Source of the DNA: Athripsodes cinereus
Taxonomy: Eukaryota > Arthropoda > Insecta > Trichoptera > Leptoceridae
Reading direction: 5' to 3'
Assembly: GCA_947579605.1 (NCBI GenBank)
Contig: OX388329.1
Coordinates: 26,616,299-26,680,298 of the forward strand
DNA length: 64,000 nt
Part shown: piece by piece, positions 34,184-46,195 of the stretch
Numbering within the stretch: the first letter of the stretch is position 1
Layout: each line of letters starts with the position of its first letter
Translations under genes and position numbers: made by a program
Notes under the pieces: model-generated
Told to the model about the DNA's origin: nothing
Seen by the model: the letters and a program-made list of their open reading frames with translations, nothing else
The model's database searches: none

Positions 34184-34337
34184 AGTATTGTCGAGTCCTT
34201 TAATCTCCACGCTTTGTTTAGCAGAGTTTTGACTGAGCAGTGCTTGATCGATGTAAACGGTGAGTCTGATCATTACTTGTACCATCATGGCCACAAATAG
34301 ATTCTTGTGGATGCGCGTGCGATTGTTGCGAAGGCCC
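34184..34337 (-). CDS. Pdfr: PDF receptor, exon for intracellular loop 1, TM2 and start of extracellular loop 1
   Basis: The exon opens with GLRNNRTRIHKNLF, the basic first intracellular loop and start of TM2, a hallmark of insect PDF receptors. It continues through the helix VAMMVQVMIRLTVYI and ends in extracellular loop 1 (VEIKGLDNT). The acceptor is CCTACAG at 34338-34344 and the donor is GTAAGT at 34178-34183. The first G completes the Arg codon split with the TM1 exon. The 154 bases give one completing base plus 51 codons, so the exon ends in phase 0 and joins PYLCQ of the next exon. Introns of about 29.5 kb upstream and 25.4 kb downstream isolate it among transposons. Two SL1 repeat copies lie within 1 kb on either side. 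Confidence 0.88.
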
Positions 34338-34574
34338 CTGTAGGAAAAAATAAAACATTTATGACTTATACATGACAATCACTTTTCAAAAAAACTATTT
34401 ATTTATACCTAACAACAAGCGATATTTTGGTGTCCATTGTTTCTAATAAGCTTGAGTGTAATTAAGGGGAGGAGGGGCCCAGCATCTTAGCAATTTTTTA
34501 ACAACTATCAAATGTGTTGATTTTTTTAGTCACAGTCAAATTATCAATTGGGTATAGGAATTTGAAATATTACA

Positions 34575-34735
34575 TCTTAAATTCAGCGTTGAGGTTTGCC
34601 ACCCATCCTGAATGTCTTGATTTTATACTGGCACGAAGAGGACAGTTTGTATGTTTCTTACATACAGCTGATCTGCTGGCTTCCCCACTTGTGGGATATG
34701 CCGTGATGGTATAGTAGTAGTAGTAGTAATTTGAA
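34575..34735 (+). repeat. SL1 SINE-like repeat, 3' two-thirds
   Basis: TTCAGCGTTGAGGTTTGCCA through CCACTTGTGGGATATGCCGT, ending in a clean TAGTAGTAGTAGTAG tail. It lies about 240 bases upstream of the TM2 exon, with respect to the receptor. Confidence 0.8.
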
Positions 34736-35046
34736 ATACTTCACAATCTCATCGTTTTTGTTGAAGCATATTTTAAAAACGCATTAATTATGTTTTATCT
34801 GTCAGCTATCAAATATGAGGACATTGAAGTCTCATGTGTTCCTAGTTAAATACCATTTTTTTATACTACCCTAGAGTATGGTCCATGTTGATTCGTAATA
34901 ATTCATTTACAATTTCGCAGTTTGTATTGTCAATGTGTATCCTAATGCTGTATAAATCTTATATCGTGTAGCTGAGAAAAATATCAAAAAAATATTATCT
35001 CAAGATTTTACTGAGTTGATCTGTGACTATTATGTAAACAGGAAAT
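34736..35046. other. Intronic, nothing recognised
   Basis: AT-rich. No repeat recognised. Confidence 0.4.
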
Positions 35047-35405
35047 AATATGTTGCAAGACAATTTCCTGATTACATCTGGGGTTCCTCAGGGTTCAAAC
35101 TTGGGCCCATCACTGTTTTAATTTTTTCATTGATATTGAAAATAACATAAATATGAAGACATATTTCAGAGAGTCTATGTATAAGATATTCTGATTTCTT
35201 CTGAGACACTCAAACCGTTTAAAAAAACAAACACATGGAGATTGTTATATGACTCACTAGTTCGAAGCATTTTTGATTCAGGTTAAATAATCTAATGTCC
35301 ATATGAGGAAATAAAATATCTAGATGATAGAAAGGGTGCACAAAAGATTTTTAAGGTCACTTTATAAGATGGTATATTATATAGCCCTACATGATTCCGT
35401 CTGCG
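35047..35405 (+). mobile_element. CR1/Jockey-like LINE, internally deleted fragment
   Basis: LITSGVPQGSNLGPSLF is the fingers-to-palm motif of a non-LTR reverse transcriptase. About 150 bases further on, LLYDSLVRSIFDSG and a degenerate RKGAQKIFK block correspond to the region after the palm, so most of the palm is deleted. Full of stops. Confidence 0.65.
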
Positions 35406-35974
35406 TTTGTAATGAATTATCGTTATACAACACATTCAGATAACGTCTGTGCAGGCGCTGTTTACAGCTGCCGCCACGCGTCACCATAGCTCTTGGATAA
35501 ATACCCGTTTTTACCGTTCATATCGATCCTATAATTCTCAGTTTTCGTATGTATTGCAAAATAAAATCGCAATCATCATCATCAACGTCGGGATATTTTC
35601 TGTGCACGTCATTTACTCAAACTGTTGAACGAAAAAAATTGTTTTCCGACGATCTAACAAAATGTTATTATCTATTTTCCAAATTCGTTTATCCGTTCCC
35701 TTCACTACTTTCCAATCCGCCTTAAAGCAGTATAAATTTTCTATCGGAGTTACCATTCGGAAGGATCATACGAATACTCAATAGTTTGCCAACGGATACC
35801 GATGTATAATATTATCATGTAACAAACGTGGAATTTATTAGGGAGATTGAGAGTATATTGTAGATTTTTTTCTGTGTTTTTTAAGTTCTTTTTCATTTGG
35901 GATTACGTTGGCTTAGGACCTTTAATGATTCCAGTAAGATTTTTATTGTTGTTAATAATAATATATATAGGTTT
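35406..35974. other. Intronic, somewhat GC-richer
   Basis: GC-richer around 35440-35480, with a short ATC repeat at 35572-35584. No coding region identified. Confidence 0.35.
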
Positions 35975-36063
35975 ACTGGAAGACATTGCCTCAAGGCAAT
36001 ATGTACGCCTTTTGTAAAATATTTGTTTATTTGACAATAAAGTGTTTATTATTATTATAATTA
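35975..36063 (+). mobile_element. Non-LTR 3' tail (lepidopteran type)
   Basis: Hairpin ACATTGCCTCAAGGCAATATGT, then ACGCCTTTTGTAAAA, then GACAATAAAGTGTTTATTAT. Same layout as 16095-16224 and 37085-37185. Confidence 0.55.
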
Positions 36064-37084
36064 TATTTCAAACCTTTAGTAAATCTTTGATAACAGCTTG
36101 CAAGTAGAAGATGTTTCACCGTAATCGCTTATGCTTCATACTTGAACAAAATATTACAACACTTTGTAATGTATAACTACATGAATTAAATTATTTAGAA
36201 TTTCTTTTGTCAGAATATTATCCTCATTCCACGACACTCCATATAGGTACTTTGATATTGATACCATATAAATTCAAATAATATGTTTAATACTAAGCAC
36301 TATATTTTTTTTCTAAATTTATACAATTTTCTTATCAACATATCAACAACACTATATTAAAAACACTCCCTCTAAATTGAGCAGAGCTCGTGTTTTGAGG
36401 GATAATTCTATTGGTCTGTATATATTTTTTTTTATTAAAATAGTGTGTATTTAAATAGGGTTTATTGTAGTGAGTAATCATTGCAAGTTTTTTTATGTAA
36501 GTAGTTATATTTTGTAGTTTTTCATTTTCTTAGTTTACAATATGTTTTATTTTGTCCACTGTCTAGCAATTCGGTTAAGAAATTTTCAAGCTGGCAGTGG
36601 TATATTTTAATGAAATAAAATAAAATAAGTACATAAAATAAATGCTCCTACGATATATCAAAATAAGAAGAAAACAGAACAAAATAGAACAGAGAAAGGA
36701 AGCAAAGTAGGTACTTAAAAAAGTAAATTAAACCATACGGCCACAATAACAGAATAGATAACATTATACTGTACAACGTAAGTTCTATTCAATACTTATT
36801 CCAATTTAACAAACTTCTGTGTAGTTTAAAAAAAACGCAATTTTTTTCAAAAAACTCCGAGATTATAAAATACAAGGAAATCAGGTTTAATGTTCACAGA
36901 CATAAGTACATTTAAAAAAAATATATATTAGACATTTTGGCCCCATAGATTTGACAGTAAATTCCTCACTCTACCGGATATATATGTAAGTCCTCCCAAC
37001 CAAACTCAGAGCCATACAGAAGGCACTCCGCAATATGAAACATTGTCTCGAATTATGAGCCGCATACGCTATTCAATTTTATTA
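36064..37084. other. Intronic, nothing recognised
   Basis: AT-rich. No gene or delimited repeat. Confidence 0.4.
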
Positions 37085-37195
37085 CTATTAATATAAAAAT
37101 AAAATAAAAAAATTAAAATAAAATAATCTTTATTGTGGACTAAACAAAATAGCACAAATGGCGGGTTTATTGCCTTTAGGCAATTTCTACCAACC
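37085..37195 (-). mobile_element. Non-LTR 3' tail, minus strand
   Basis: Read on the minus strand: TTGCCTAAAGGCAATAAACC, then CCATTTGTGCTATTTTGT, then CCACAATAAAGATTATTTTA. It has the hairpin-plus-AATAAA arrangement of the two plus-strand tails. Confidence 0.5.
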
Positions 37196-37749
37196 AACCA
37201 AATGTGAGAGAGATACAAGACACAATTAAAATTGATGTACCTACATAGCCAAGTACACAAAAGAAAAAAAAAGACATAATAAAAAAACAAATAAAATATA
37301 TATAGGTACATACAACCAAAGTAGTAGAAATTATGAAAGTATTATATTCAGTTTTCAATAAACTCTACTTTAGATATTTTGTTGTAACGTCATTCAATAA
37401 TATAATAACATGTACTTAGGTCACATTTAGAATATCTCTATCTATGTATGTAGCAATATGTTTGTCTGTATAACCTAATTAATACACAGTACACCTTAAT
37501 TGAAATTCCACTATATCAATGAATATTGAAATTTTGATATGCGTGGGATATTATGTAGGTAATGAATTTATTAATTCACATTTAAACATACACAAACATT
37601 GTGTGTAATATATTTGAAGTAATTTCTCGGCGTGGGTGATACATGTATACCGAAATGGATAATCTCTTGGGCCTGCAAATACAAATGCCGTGAAAACGGA
37701 AAAGTACATAATACATATTATGGTATTATAAATCTAATATAGTAATCAT
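37196..37749. other. Intronic, nothing recognised
   Basis: Open frames on the minus strand here are low-complexity Phe/Tyr-rich and not convincing. Confidence 0.4.
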
Positions 37750-37885
37750 AGTATGAACCAGCTGGAGACATTTGAGATGTGAATGCATCAAAGAACACTT
37801 CCGATACCGTGGATGGATTACTCAGTAATGCAATGCAATTATGGGGGGAAGAGGTGTTGAGAGAAGACAGATCTCCTGTCTCCAC
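37750..37885 (+). mobile_element. RTE-like LINE scrap
   Basis: Degenerate frame with NQLETFEM and RTLPIPWMDYSVMQ, comparable to FEMWCYRRMLKIHW and to similar 'IPWTD' blocks in RTE tails. Stops present. Confidence 0.4.
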
Positions 37886-37984
37886 CAAATTACAATAATT
37901 AATTCAATAAAAACTAATATATTGATTTAGGTACCAACATTATAAGAGTTGATAATGTTGAACAAATTTGATAATGATAACATT

Positions 37985-38085
37985 ACCCCTTGGAGTTCCT
38001 GTTAAATAAGAGGCGTCCCACTCTTTCCCGCAAGTTTTCGTAAGTATCCTGTTAAAGACAATTGTTCGTAAAACATTAATAACAT
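37985..38085 (+). repeat. SL1 SINE-like repeat, head only
   Basis: CCCCTTGGAGTTCCTGTTAA, CCCACTCTTTCCCGCAAGTT and ATTGTTCGTAAAAC correspond to the SL1 head. A family 2 LINE fragment follows within 80 bases. Confidence 0.55.
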
Positions 38086-38164
38086 CTTTACTTTAAGCTA
38101 GCCTGAGCTGGGATGCGTAAGCGCTTGAAAGCCGGCTCGCAATCAATAAATTAGATTTTTGCAT

Positions 38165-38602
38165 TAGCATAGAATAAATGCAGTGGAGATGCGATCGTTG
38201 AAAAGAATGGTTGGTAAAACGCTGCGTGATAGAGTGAAATATGAGGATATTAGAAGAATGAGCGGATGCAAGAAGAGTGTTGTGGACAGAATGCGCGTGA
38301 ATAAACTACGGTGGTTTGGACACGTTGAACAAATGAACGAAGTAAGAATGACAAAGAGGATATACTTGTCTGAAAGAAAAGGTGTGAGGAAGCGCGGACG
38401 TCCGAGAACCACGTGGCTTGATCACGTGGATCAAATTCTCAAGGACGGCCGCGTGTTGAGTAAGAGGAATCGACGTGCGTGTATGAGAAACTGTATGAGT
38501 GTGGAGGAAGCGAAGGAAGTGTGTAAAGATAGATCTGTGTGGCGTTCCGTTCTCTTTGCCTACCCCACTTGGGATACGGCGTGAGGGTATAGTATAGTAT
38601 AG
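38165..38602 (+). mobile_element. RTE-like LINE family 2, best copy (reverse-transcriptase tail)
   Basis: An open frame to 38584 reads EMRSLKRMVGKTLRDRVKYE, then VVDRMRVNKLRWFGHVEQMN, ERKGVRKRGRPRTTWLDHVD and MSVEEAKEVCKDRSVWRSVL. This is the C-terminal end of a non-LTR reverse transcriptase, lacking fingers, palm and endonuclease. The last 60 bases, CCTACCCCACTTGGGATACG then GCGTGAGGGTATAGTATAGT, resemble the 3' end of the SL1 repeat. Other copies are at 39245-39402, 45430-45800 and 50045-50500 (minus). Confidence 0.85.
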
Positions 38603-38610
38603 GCCTAACC

Positions 38611-38762
38611 CCCTAGCTAGACAAACCGCACTTGGCGATCAACTACTGACGAACTTTTCGACAATCTACCTACAATATATACCGTGTAATTATGCGTTAT
38701 TGTTGCGGTTATTGTCGAAAATTCGTTTGTATTCGATCACCATGTGCGGTTTGTCTAGCGGG
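38611..38762. mobile_element. Short MITE with CTAGACAAACCGCA inverted ends
   Basis: The left GCTAGACAAACCGCACTTGG pairs with the right ATGTGCGGTTTGTCTAGC. A second inner pair is TTTTCGACAAT / ATTGTCGAAAA. About 145 bases, nearly a full hairpin. It is placed just after the family 2 LINE tail. Confidence 0.7.
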
Positions 38763-39244
38763 TCTGGTCCATTTAGGCAGCATGATCAACATTGTTCTTA
38801 TGTCTGCATAATTTTTTTTTTTTGATACAGAATAGACTTCTACAGACTATCTTTAAAATTGAAGCACTACAAAACAGTTTAAAACAAGTGATTAATAATT
38901 GAAAAAAAAACTCTTCTTCAAAAAATTAAGAAAGTTCCTTTACTTGCTAAAACAAATATAAAGTTTCATGTATTAAATAAAAAAGTTTTAATATTGTATC
39001 ATAACAAAAAGAAAGAAAAAATGTTTGCTAAGTAAAAGCATTTAAAACAATTTATTTCAAAATTGAATATTCTAGAGATATTCACGGAATATATTTTTTT
39101 TTTTATTTATAAAATAGGCCTTCTACTTTTTTCTATGTTTTTTCACATCAATACCACCCCATCACGCCGCTTCTTTTACGGGGTAATAATTTCTATAATT
39201 TAAAAAATAAGTTGTGGTACCTAATTTGGACTAGATTATTAAAA
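38763..39244. other. Intronic, nothing recognised
   Basis: AT-rich with A/T runs. No gene recognised. Confidence 0.4.
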
Positions 39245-39402
39245 TATATGGAAAGTGACGTGCTGAGAACAATGAACATGTAAGCATGTATGAGAAATTG
39301 CATGGATATGATGGAAACAAAAAGCATGCACAAGAGCAGGAGTAACAAGGCGCTCGTTTCTTTTTGCCCACACCGCGATGGAAGTACCGTGATGGTTTGT
39401 AT
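39245..39402 (+). mobile_element. RTE-like LINE family 2, degenerate 3' end
   Basis: Contains ACMRNCMDMMETKS-like codons matching ACMRNCMSVEEAKE of the 38165 copy. It then has GCCCACACCGCGATGG and ACCGTGATGGTTTGTATG as an eroded tail. Confidence 0.5.
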
Positions 39403-39564
39403 GTCAAATTCCTATAAGATTATCTCTGAAGATAGTACCTGATATACATCTTCGAATTAACATTGCGTTCCTTTGCACGTTTGCTCGGATGGACATCTAC
39501 TGATGGATAATTGAAACAGTGAAGAGGGAATTATTTGATTTGTATAGTTTTATATTCCACATTG

Positions 39565-39940
39565 GCTGAGAGTCTAAGTTGGCTAGACTTAAGGATCTAC
39601 AATGGCTGAAAGTCCCAGAGAGCGTGGAGTTCAAACTGTGCCTCACGATCCACAAGGCCTTAAACGGCACAGCACCTCTATGGCTCGCAGAACTCTGCCT
39701 CTGAGGCTCAACTACCACCGCTCTCAACCAACGAGGCAAACACTTCCAATTTCGCAGAGAGGAGCTTCAGCGTCGCGGGGCTAACTGCCTTGAATCGATT
39801 ACCAGCGGGTGTAAGACAAGTCGAAAATATTACTGTTGAGGAGAAGTCACAACACCTTTGAGATGGTCACGGATCACTAAATGGCGCCGTATAGCTATTC
39901 AATTGCTTAAATCAGATAAAGTTGACTGAGCTGCCTTAAT
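39565..39940 (+). mobile_element. CR1/L2-like LINE C-terminal fragment
   Basis: The frame reads RLKDLQWLKVPESVEFKLCL then TIHKALNGTAPLWLAELCL, stop. The 'L-x-W-L-x-V-x-x-x-x-x-F-K-L' and 'KALNGTAP-x-x-L' spacing is typical of the end of CR1/L2-type and similar reverse transcriptases. Further frames continue downstream to about 39940. Confidence 0.65.
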
Positions 39941-41452
39941 AAATAAAAAAAAACTTTGATTAATCAGTAATGAAGTGTGGCAACCCACTGCAGATTGATA
40001 ATATGTATGTAACTATTTAATATTCTCTTTAGGATATTATGTTTCGTACCAAACATGTTAATTGTATTGTGTCCCTCTACTTGTGTAAATGACATTATCA
40101 GAGAATTAGGTACAATTGTTATAGGTATATCTCGGATAACAATTATAATGGACATCTATCTATAATCCTCATTAACTATAAATGTACTACCTAATACAAC
40201 TTGTACCTGTGCATTATTCATCCACATAATTTACTCTAGCCAGGGCTCGGTTTAGTTATTTAGTTGCTCCGAGCAAAAATGATATTTGGCCTCCTTTACA
40301 ATGCCACCAGCCATGAGAGTATGCTATTCAACATTTCCCCAACTTTCTAAGTGTAAACGTTTTTTTATATAAATAAAATAAAATTGATTGTCCTGTAAAT
40401 CTGGGCAATAAAATAACTGTACAAAGGAGGTTTTCTCTAACAACCGACCAAAATTTCAAGATTATAATACAAGCTTCCAAAGTGCTGTACGCTAAGTACA
40501 TACTTACATAAATACATGATAAACTATAACTAAGATAAATAAAGCAAATAAATAGAAATAGTGACAAGTATGTACATAAATAAAACAAACGTAAACAAAC
40601 AATAAAGGAATGGGGAGGGGAGTAATGGATGTAACAAGGATTATTGAGAACAAGATACTGATGTTTCAGTCTACTCTTGAATATGGAAATAAAGTCTGAC
40701 TAATAGAGGTAAATTATTTCATAGCCGTGCTGCATGTGTAGTAAAATAAAATTTGAAAATAGATGACTGGTGAGCAGGAATAGTTAACACACCAAGTAGG
40801 AGTTTTCTATGTCTAAGATCCCGAAATTAGATGATTTCGCTGACACTCAAAATTTGTAATCCCTGCCGCCAGATTTTCAAAATGGTACAGGAGTTTGAAT
40901 TATTCTTCTCAATTTTTGTTAAAACAATTTTTTCAAAACCACAAATTTGATATTTTTTCATGTGACTTCCAAAAAACGGAAAAATTTAATGATTTCCCTT
41001 ACATTTAAATTGTTACTGCCCCATTGCCAAATTTTCGACAAGGTGTAAGAATTTGGCATATTTCACAATCTCTATTGTTTCGTTTAAAAATATTTTCACG
41101 ATCCTTGCAATTGAATTTTGGTACCCCTCAGGCATGAATTTTGCCGCTCAGAGCGTTTGTCCGGCTCACCCCCTCAGATCGGGCTCACTTCCAATGGCAG
41201 AAAAATCCTTGTAGGGCCTCCCAAACAATAGATCTTGAAGTCTTTTTATTTTAACAGTGGATCGTCTGTCGCCTTTAGCTTTATTATTTTTAGCATATTA
41301 GCTCCTCTCGGATAATATTCAAATATTGCCGTTGCTTTTGTCTGCTTAACGGTCTTTTGCCATCGGGCATACTCTACAGAATACATTTACTTCTCCGGAT
41401 CTGACGACTTGGACAGCTACTTTTCGGCTTCTGATCTTAACTGTAGTTTGTT
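39941..41452. other. Intronic; partial resemblance to the interior of the hAT-like element
   Basis: At 40855-41060 the phrase CGCCAGATTTTCAAAATGGT followed by GTTTGAATTATTC appears twice in degenerate form, recalling GCCGAATTTTCAAAATGG inside 23016-23340. No coding sequence recognised. Confidence 0.3.
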
Positions 41453-41511
41453 ATGGAGCGAATCTCTTCATAATATAATAATAATGATATTTATGAAGAG
41501 ATTCGCTCATA
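41453..41511. repeat. Hairpin, about 20-bp stem
   Basis: ATGGAGCGAATCTCTTCATAA pairs with TTATGAAGAGATTCGCTCAT across an AT-rich 15-base loop. Confidence 0.65.
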
Positions 41512-42540
41512 GGCAGCAATAAACTTTATAAAAACCTAGGCACATCATAAAAATAAAGTAAGCACGATAAAATTTAATTCTTAGTTACTAGATTATAAAT
41601 ACAAAGCATTTTTCTCGCCGCAATAATTTACACAACAATAAGCTATAGGAAAAACACATTAGCCGTGATCAAAGGAGTAATCAGCAATTTTTCTAAGATG
41701 GGGCAATTTATATTTCAATTAGTATTCCACTTTTTTCCTGATGTCGCGTCAGGTCAACCAACATGAAGAATCATTTGTGAGAAAGTGTTCCTATTCTGAA
41801 CAGCTTAAAGCACCTCCTCAACGCATCTTATTCTTCTGTGCAATCATGTATACATATTATGGGGACAGGATATTCATCATCTTTCAACACCTCTTTGACT
41901 AATTACGAGTACCATAATTATGTCATTGATATTTCATTTGAGATCTCATTTTGTCGTTTTTTTTTTGTTGTGAGCTATTTGACATTTTTTCAAAGTTTAA
42001 TAATGTCATTGATATAAATCTACCTGATTGAAATAGAACATCTGATGTACACAATGTATCACAAGGTGTAATGTGAATCTATCCAAGTGGGAATATCTGT
42101 CCGCAGATGATATACAATGTGTATGTCTTCAGGACGACGGATACCTACTAATTTACCCATTATGGTAGATGTCTGTAGTTCTGAAAGCCTGAATCTAGCT
42201 AACGACAAGGTGATGTTTTTCGCCACCTATTGTAGAGGAAAGATATAAACAAATCACGAAAATGAGCGAAAGTGCCTAATGACAACATTTGTTTACACAT
42301 AAATAGTTATTTAATATCTGTTTCCTCTCTCGCACCTAGTGAATACTCACGTTACTGGACACTAGCTAGTTGTTAACATATTATTATTGTTTTAACAGAC
42401 ACACAGCAATATGTATGTTCAATGTACGCACATAATTTATACTATGTAAATATAACGTCGTTCTTCAATAAGCATATTGAGTTTCCACTTGTAATTCGAA
42501 TCGTCCAATTCTATACTTATCTGCCCACGTCTACATACAT
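41512..42540. other. Intronic, nothing recognised
   Basis: AT-rich. No coding or repeat structure recognised. Confidence 0.4.
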
Positions 42541-43390
42541 TTGCTAAACCATCAGAAGTCCTTACACACATTGTTTTAGATACATACACATTGTTCTAAT
42601 CAGAATATAACAATAATACTATCTATATTTCCTACAATTAGGGTAGCCAGAAGATTAATTGAATAGTAAAAATATCGTGTAGATTACAAATATCAATATT
42701 AATGAACATAGTTAGTTTTTCACTATTTTTTTTAAAATAAAAGTCGAGTTCTTTCGTCAAAAGCACAGTTTGAAATTTTCAAGAGGACTGATTGAAAAAA
42801 TATAAATCTAAATGAAGAAGGAGGAATAGGAGGGGGTGGGATAGTAGTGGAAGGGGTGGGTGTGGGTAAGAGCTTTAATAACGGTGAAATCGTTTTATTT
42901 CTTAAAATCTCATTTTGAATGTAAGACCCTTACACCGCGCATATCAAACGAATGATCATCCTCGATACAATGATCTGCCATCTCTGAGAAAACCAGACAA
43001 CCCCCTAAAGGCTCTGGAATGTTCTTTGACACGGGTGTCTTTAGACCTTACAAACATTAGAGTTATCATGTAGGTTGTTTACTATGTGTAATTAATCTTA
43101 TCACACCGAACACTATCTTAAGTTTATATATATTCCAGTCCAGTATCTCCTACAAATAAGGTAGCCAGAAGATTAATTGAATAGCAAAGAACATCATGTA
43201 GATTGTCCATTATGTGTAATTAATCTAACCATACCTTACACACATTGTTTAAGATTATAATGTGTAGATATTATTGTGAGCAAAATATCTCATTCTACCT
43301 AAAGATTTCCCACTAATAAGATAGCCAGCAGACCAAATCAATAGTAATGAATATCATATGGATTTTCTACAATGTGTCACAAAAGCATGA
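42541..43390 (+). repeat. Tandem repeat of about 165 bp, three units, split by a retroelement
   Basis: Units share TCCTACAA..AAGGTAGCCAGAAG, TTAATTGAATAG and TGTGTAATTAATCT, starting near 42632, 43146 and 43310. Units 2 and 3 are about 164 bases apart. Units 1 and 2 are the same distance apart once the insert 42686-43063 is removed. Confidence 0.65.
42686..43063 (-). mobile_element. Penelope-like retroelement, 3' end remnant
   Basis: On the minus strand two overlapping frames read DTRVKEHSRAFRGLSGF and SEMADHCIEDDHSFDMRGVR. The pattern of R-x-K-E-H followed about 20 residues later by 'H-x-x-x-x-x-H-S-F-D' resembles the end of the GIY-YIG endonuclease of Penelope-like elements. A frameshift separates the two pieces, so it is dead. 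Downstream is GACGAAAGAACTCGACTTTT. It is flanked by imperfect TATCGTGTAGATT (42673-42685) and TATCATGTAGGTT (43064-43076), probably a target duplication. Confidence 0.5.
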
Positions 43391-45429
43391 GACATTCTTA
43401 TTGAATTTCAAAAAAAAACTAATAAATAGTACAGAGTTTTACTAATTACATAAATACTGTCAAATGGTATTTAATATGAATTTCCTGTAGATACTTTAAA
43501 ATATAAAGCACTTATGAAAGATCATCGTTCAATTAAAGAGTCCATCCATTATTGCTAGTTAAAATCTAATATACATGTTGTTATATGAAAGATTTCCCTA
43601 AGACTAAGAGATAGACTTTTTATTGGAACTGACTGTAAATGTTGGATCAACAATTATATTATTGAAAAAACAGGTTCAGCCAAAGTAAACGAACAAAGGT
43701 GGATTTTGGATATTTCATTGAAAGACTTGCGAATATGTCAATTCATTGAAAAATTAACAAGGCACGTTCGTGATCATCTTTAGCTTTACAAGTAGGTATC
43801 TCTAATAACAATTTGTATACCTATATTCAATTTTGAAGAAATTTTGTAGTAGGTAGCTTTTAAATTATCAAGGAAGTATTAGTAACCGTTGCCATGTACC
43901 TATGGATTTAAAAGCTTTTCTATTTAATTTAGCAAATTTTCCTTGACGGGCATAGTTACAAGAAAAAAATTACATTCTTGGAAATACTTTCATATTAGAT
44001 TTATTTATTATTTACTAATTCAATATACTGCAATTGCCTTTTACAAAAAATTATATTACAAAACAAAATAAAAAATCACATTTCACATCTGTTATAAAAA
44101 TTTCAAATTATAAAAAGATATACATCTTACATTCAACTGTGCAACATAATCAAGTGCATCATACATACAGGTATACATACAATAACAACATTATGCATTT
44201 ATAGGTGTCATTGCTACTATAGCAAATCCACCGAAAGATGAAGGTATAATGTATGTATTATATTTGTGTTATGATATAAATGGGTTTAATTTTAATATTC
44301 AGAATAATGTTATATTGGTATGTACCTACGAATTTTTACAGAAGGCATGTGTTTTATCATCCGATTTTATCATCCGGGTAAGAAAGTGAAAGATGAACAA
44401 TCATACACAATGCTATGATCAATAGATGTAAGTTTATATAGAAGGTATTGGTTCCGCTAAGATTTAGTTGTGTAAATAGTGCTAACATTGGATAAATTAA
44501 CATTTTTATGTGTTATTTACCTATTTACTGGATCAAAATTTTAATGTTTTGAAAAGTACACAATAAGTTTAGAATTTTTTTTTTTTATAATAATTAAAAG
44601 TATATTTATTAACCAAAAACCATCCAATAAGAACACGGCCAGAGCGATACTTTTTCTATTATCGGATGAAATGGATTAAGGTGAGCATAAAAAATTTATT
44701 CTATCATCTATTTTTGAAGGATTAACTATGTTACAGTTCCAAGACATTTTTGAGAACATTCAAAAAGAATTAATTCATTTGAAATATTTATTTAAAATAT
44801 TTTGTAAGGGTTGGAACGCTCGTCTCACTTCTTCTTATTAAATTTTGCACAATGTCACATTGTGTAAACATGGTTCTCCAATCAAGATGTCCGATTGGTT
44901 TTATAATATTTGCTTGTCAATCAAACATGACCTTACATTTATAAAGCTCATAGGTATCGTAATGTCAATCATACTAGAGTAAGCTTAAGAAACCTTGGTT
45001 GTATAATCTGTATGGGAAGAAAATAGCTCAGAGGTAAGTTAGTACGAATGCATTAAAGTATAATAATATCATTGAAATATTAGTATAAAGGAACTTCATA
45101 ATAAAGATGACATTTCTAGTGCAATACTGTCGTCACGTCAGAGAAGAAAAAACAAAGACGGCTACCTTGCAAACAGCTGATTGTAAGTAGAATTGAGAAA
45201 TGTCATTGAGATTATATTATGCAGCTATGACGGAATAATAAATATCGTGTATTTTATTAACTCTCAAATTTAAGTACTCAATAATTTGTCATCTGATGAG
45301 AAATGATGGAATAAGCGAGAAACATTTAAATTGTAGACAAAGTACCTACTTTGGCTAGATTTTTGCATAGTTTGGTACATGTTTCAAGGATAGGGGTGCA
45401 GAAAGTAGACCCAAAGCGGCAAACATCAA
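43391..45429. other. Intronic, nothing recognised
   Basis: AT-rich, no coding sequence or clear repeat. Confidence 0.4.
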
Positions 45430-45800
45430 TTCTGAGATGGTGAAAACGTTTTACGAGATAGAGTGAAGCATGATGATATCAAGAGAATGAGCGAATGCGA
45501 GAAGAGTGTTGTGGATATATTGCGTGTAAAATTGCTGCAATAACATGAAATAATGATGAAAAGGGTGTATTTTTCTGAAAGAGGGGGTGTGAGAAAGTGC
45601 GGACGCCCAAGAACTTCGTGGCTTGATTACGTGGGCCAAATTCTCAAAAACGTACCCATGTTGAGTAAAAGAGATCGGTGTGCATCTATGAGAATCTGAT
45701 GAACGTAGAGGAAACGAAAGCAGTATGCAAGGATAAATTAATATGGCGTACCGCTCTCTCTGCCTTCCGCACCTAGAACTCTGTATGAGGGTGTATAGAT
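45430..45800 (+). mobile_element. RTE-like LINE family 2, degenerate copy
   Basis: Parallel to 38200-38600: codons for VKHDDIKRMSECEKSVVD and RGGVRKCGRPRTSWLDYV, with frameshifts and a deletion after LLQ. It ends CTGTATGAGGGTGTATAGATAG. Confidence 0.75.
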
Positions 45801-45861
45801 AGTTGAAATATTCTTCAACAAATCAGAAGATATTGTAAAATATTAAAATACCTATACCTTT

Positions 45862-46165
45862 TGGTGCTACAGACGCATGCTGAAGATCCATTGGTCGGAA
45901 CACGTCGAAAACGAAGAAGTTTTAACCAGGGTAGTCAACTTCTTAAGAGAATCAACAACGAGCTAACTGGATTAGCCACAATATCAGGCACCCAGGACCA
46001 CTCATCGACATCGCGGAGGGTAAGACCGAGGGCACAAATGGCAGAGGCCGACCAAGAGATGCGTATATAGACCAACTGAAGAGGGATATGAACTGTGGCT
46101 TATAAGTTGAGCTGAAAAGACTGGCTGAGAATAGGGATGAATGGAGAAATAAATCGAAAATTTAG
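45862..46165 (+). mobile_element. RTE-like LINE family 1, partial copy
   Basis: Starts at GGTGCTACAGACGCATGCTG (the WCYRRMLKIHW block) and runs to the AENRDEWRNKS region. It has small deletions, including loss of the GEKRQL codons. The ACCAATCCAATGG terminus is lost. Confidence 0.8.
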
Positions 46166-46195
46166 CGATAGGAGGTGGGGGATATTGATTAAATG

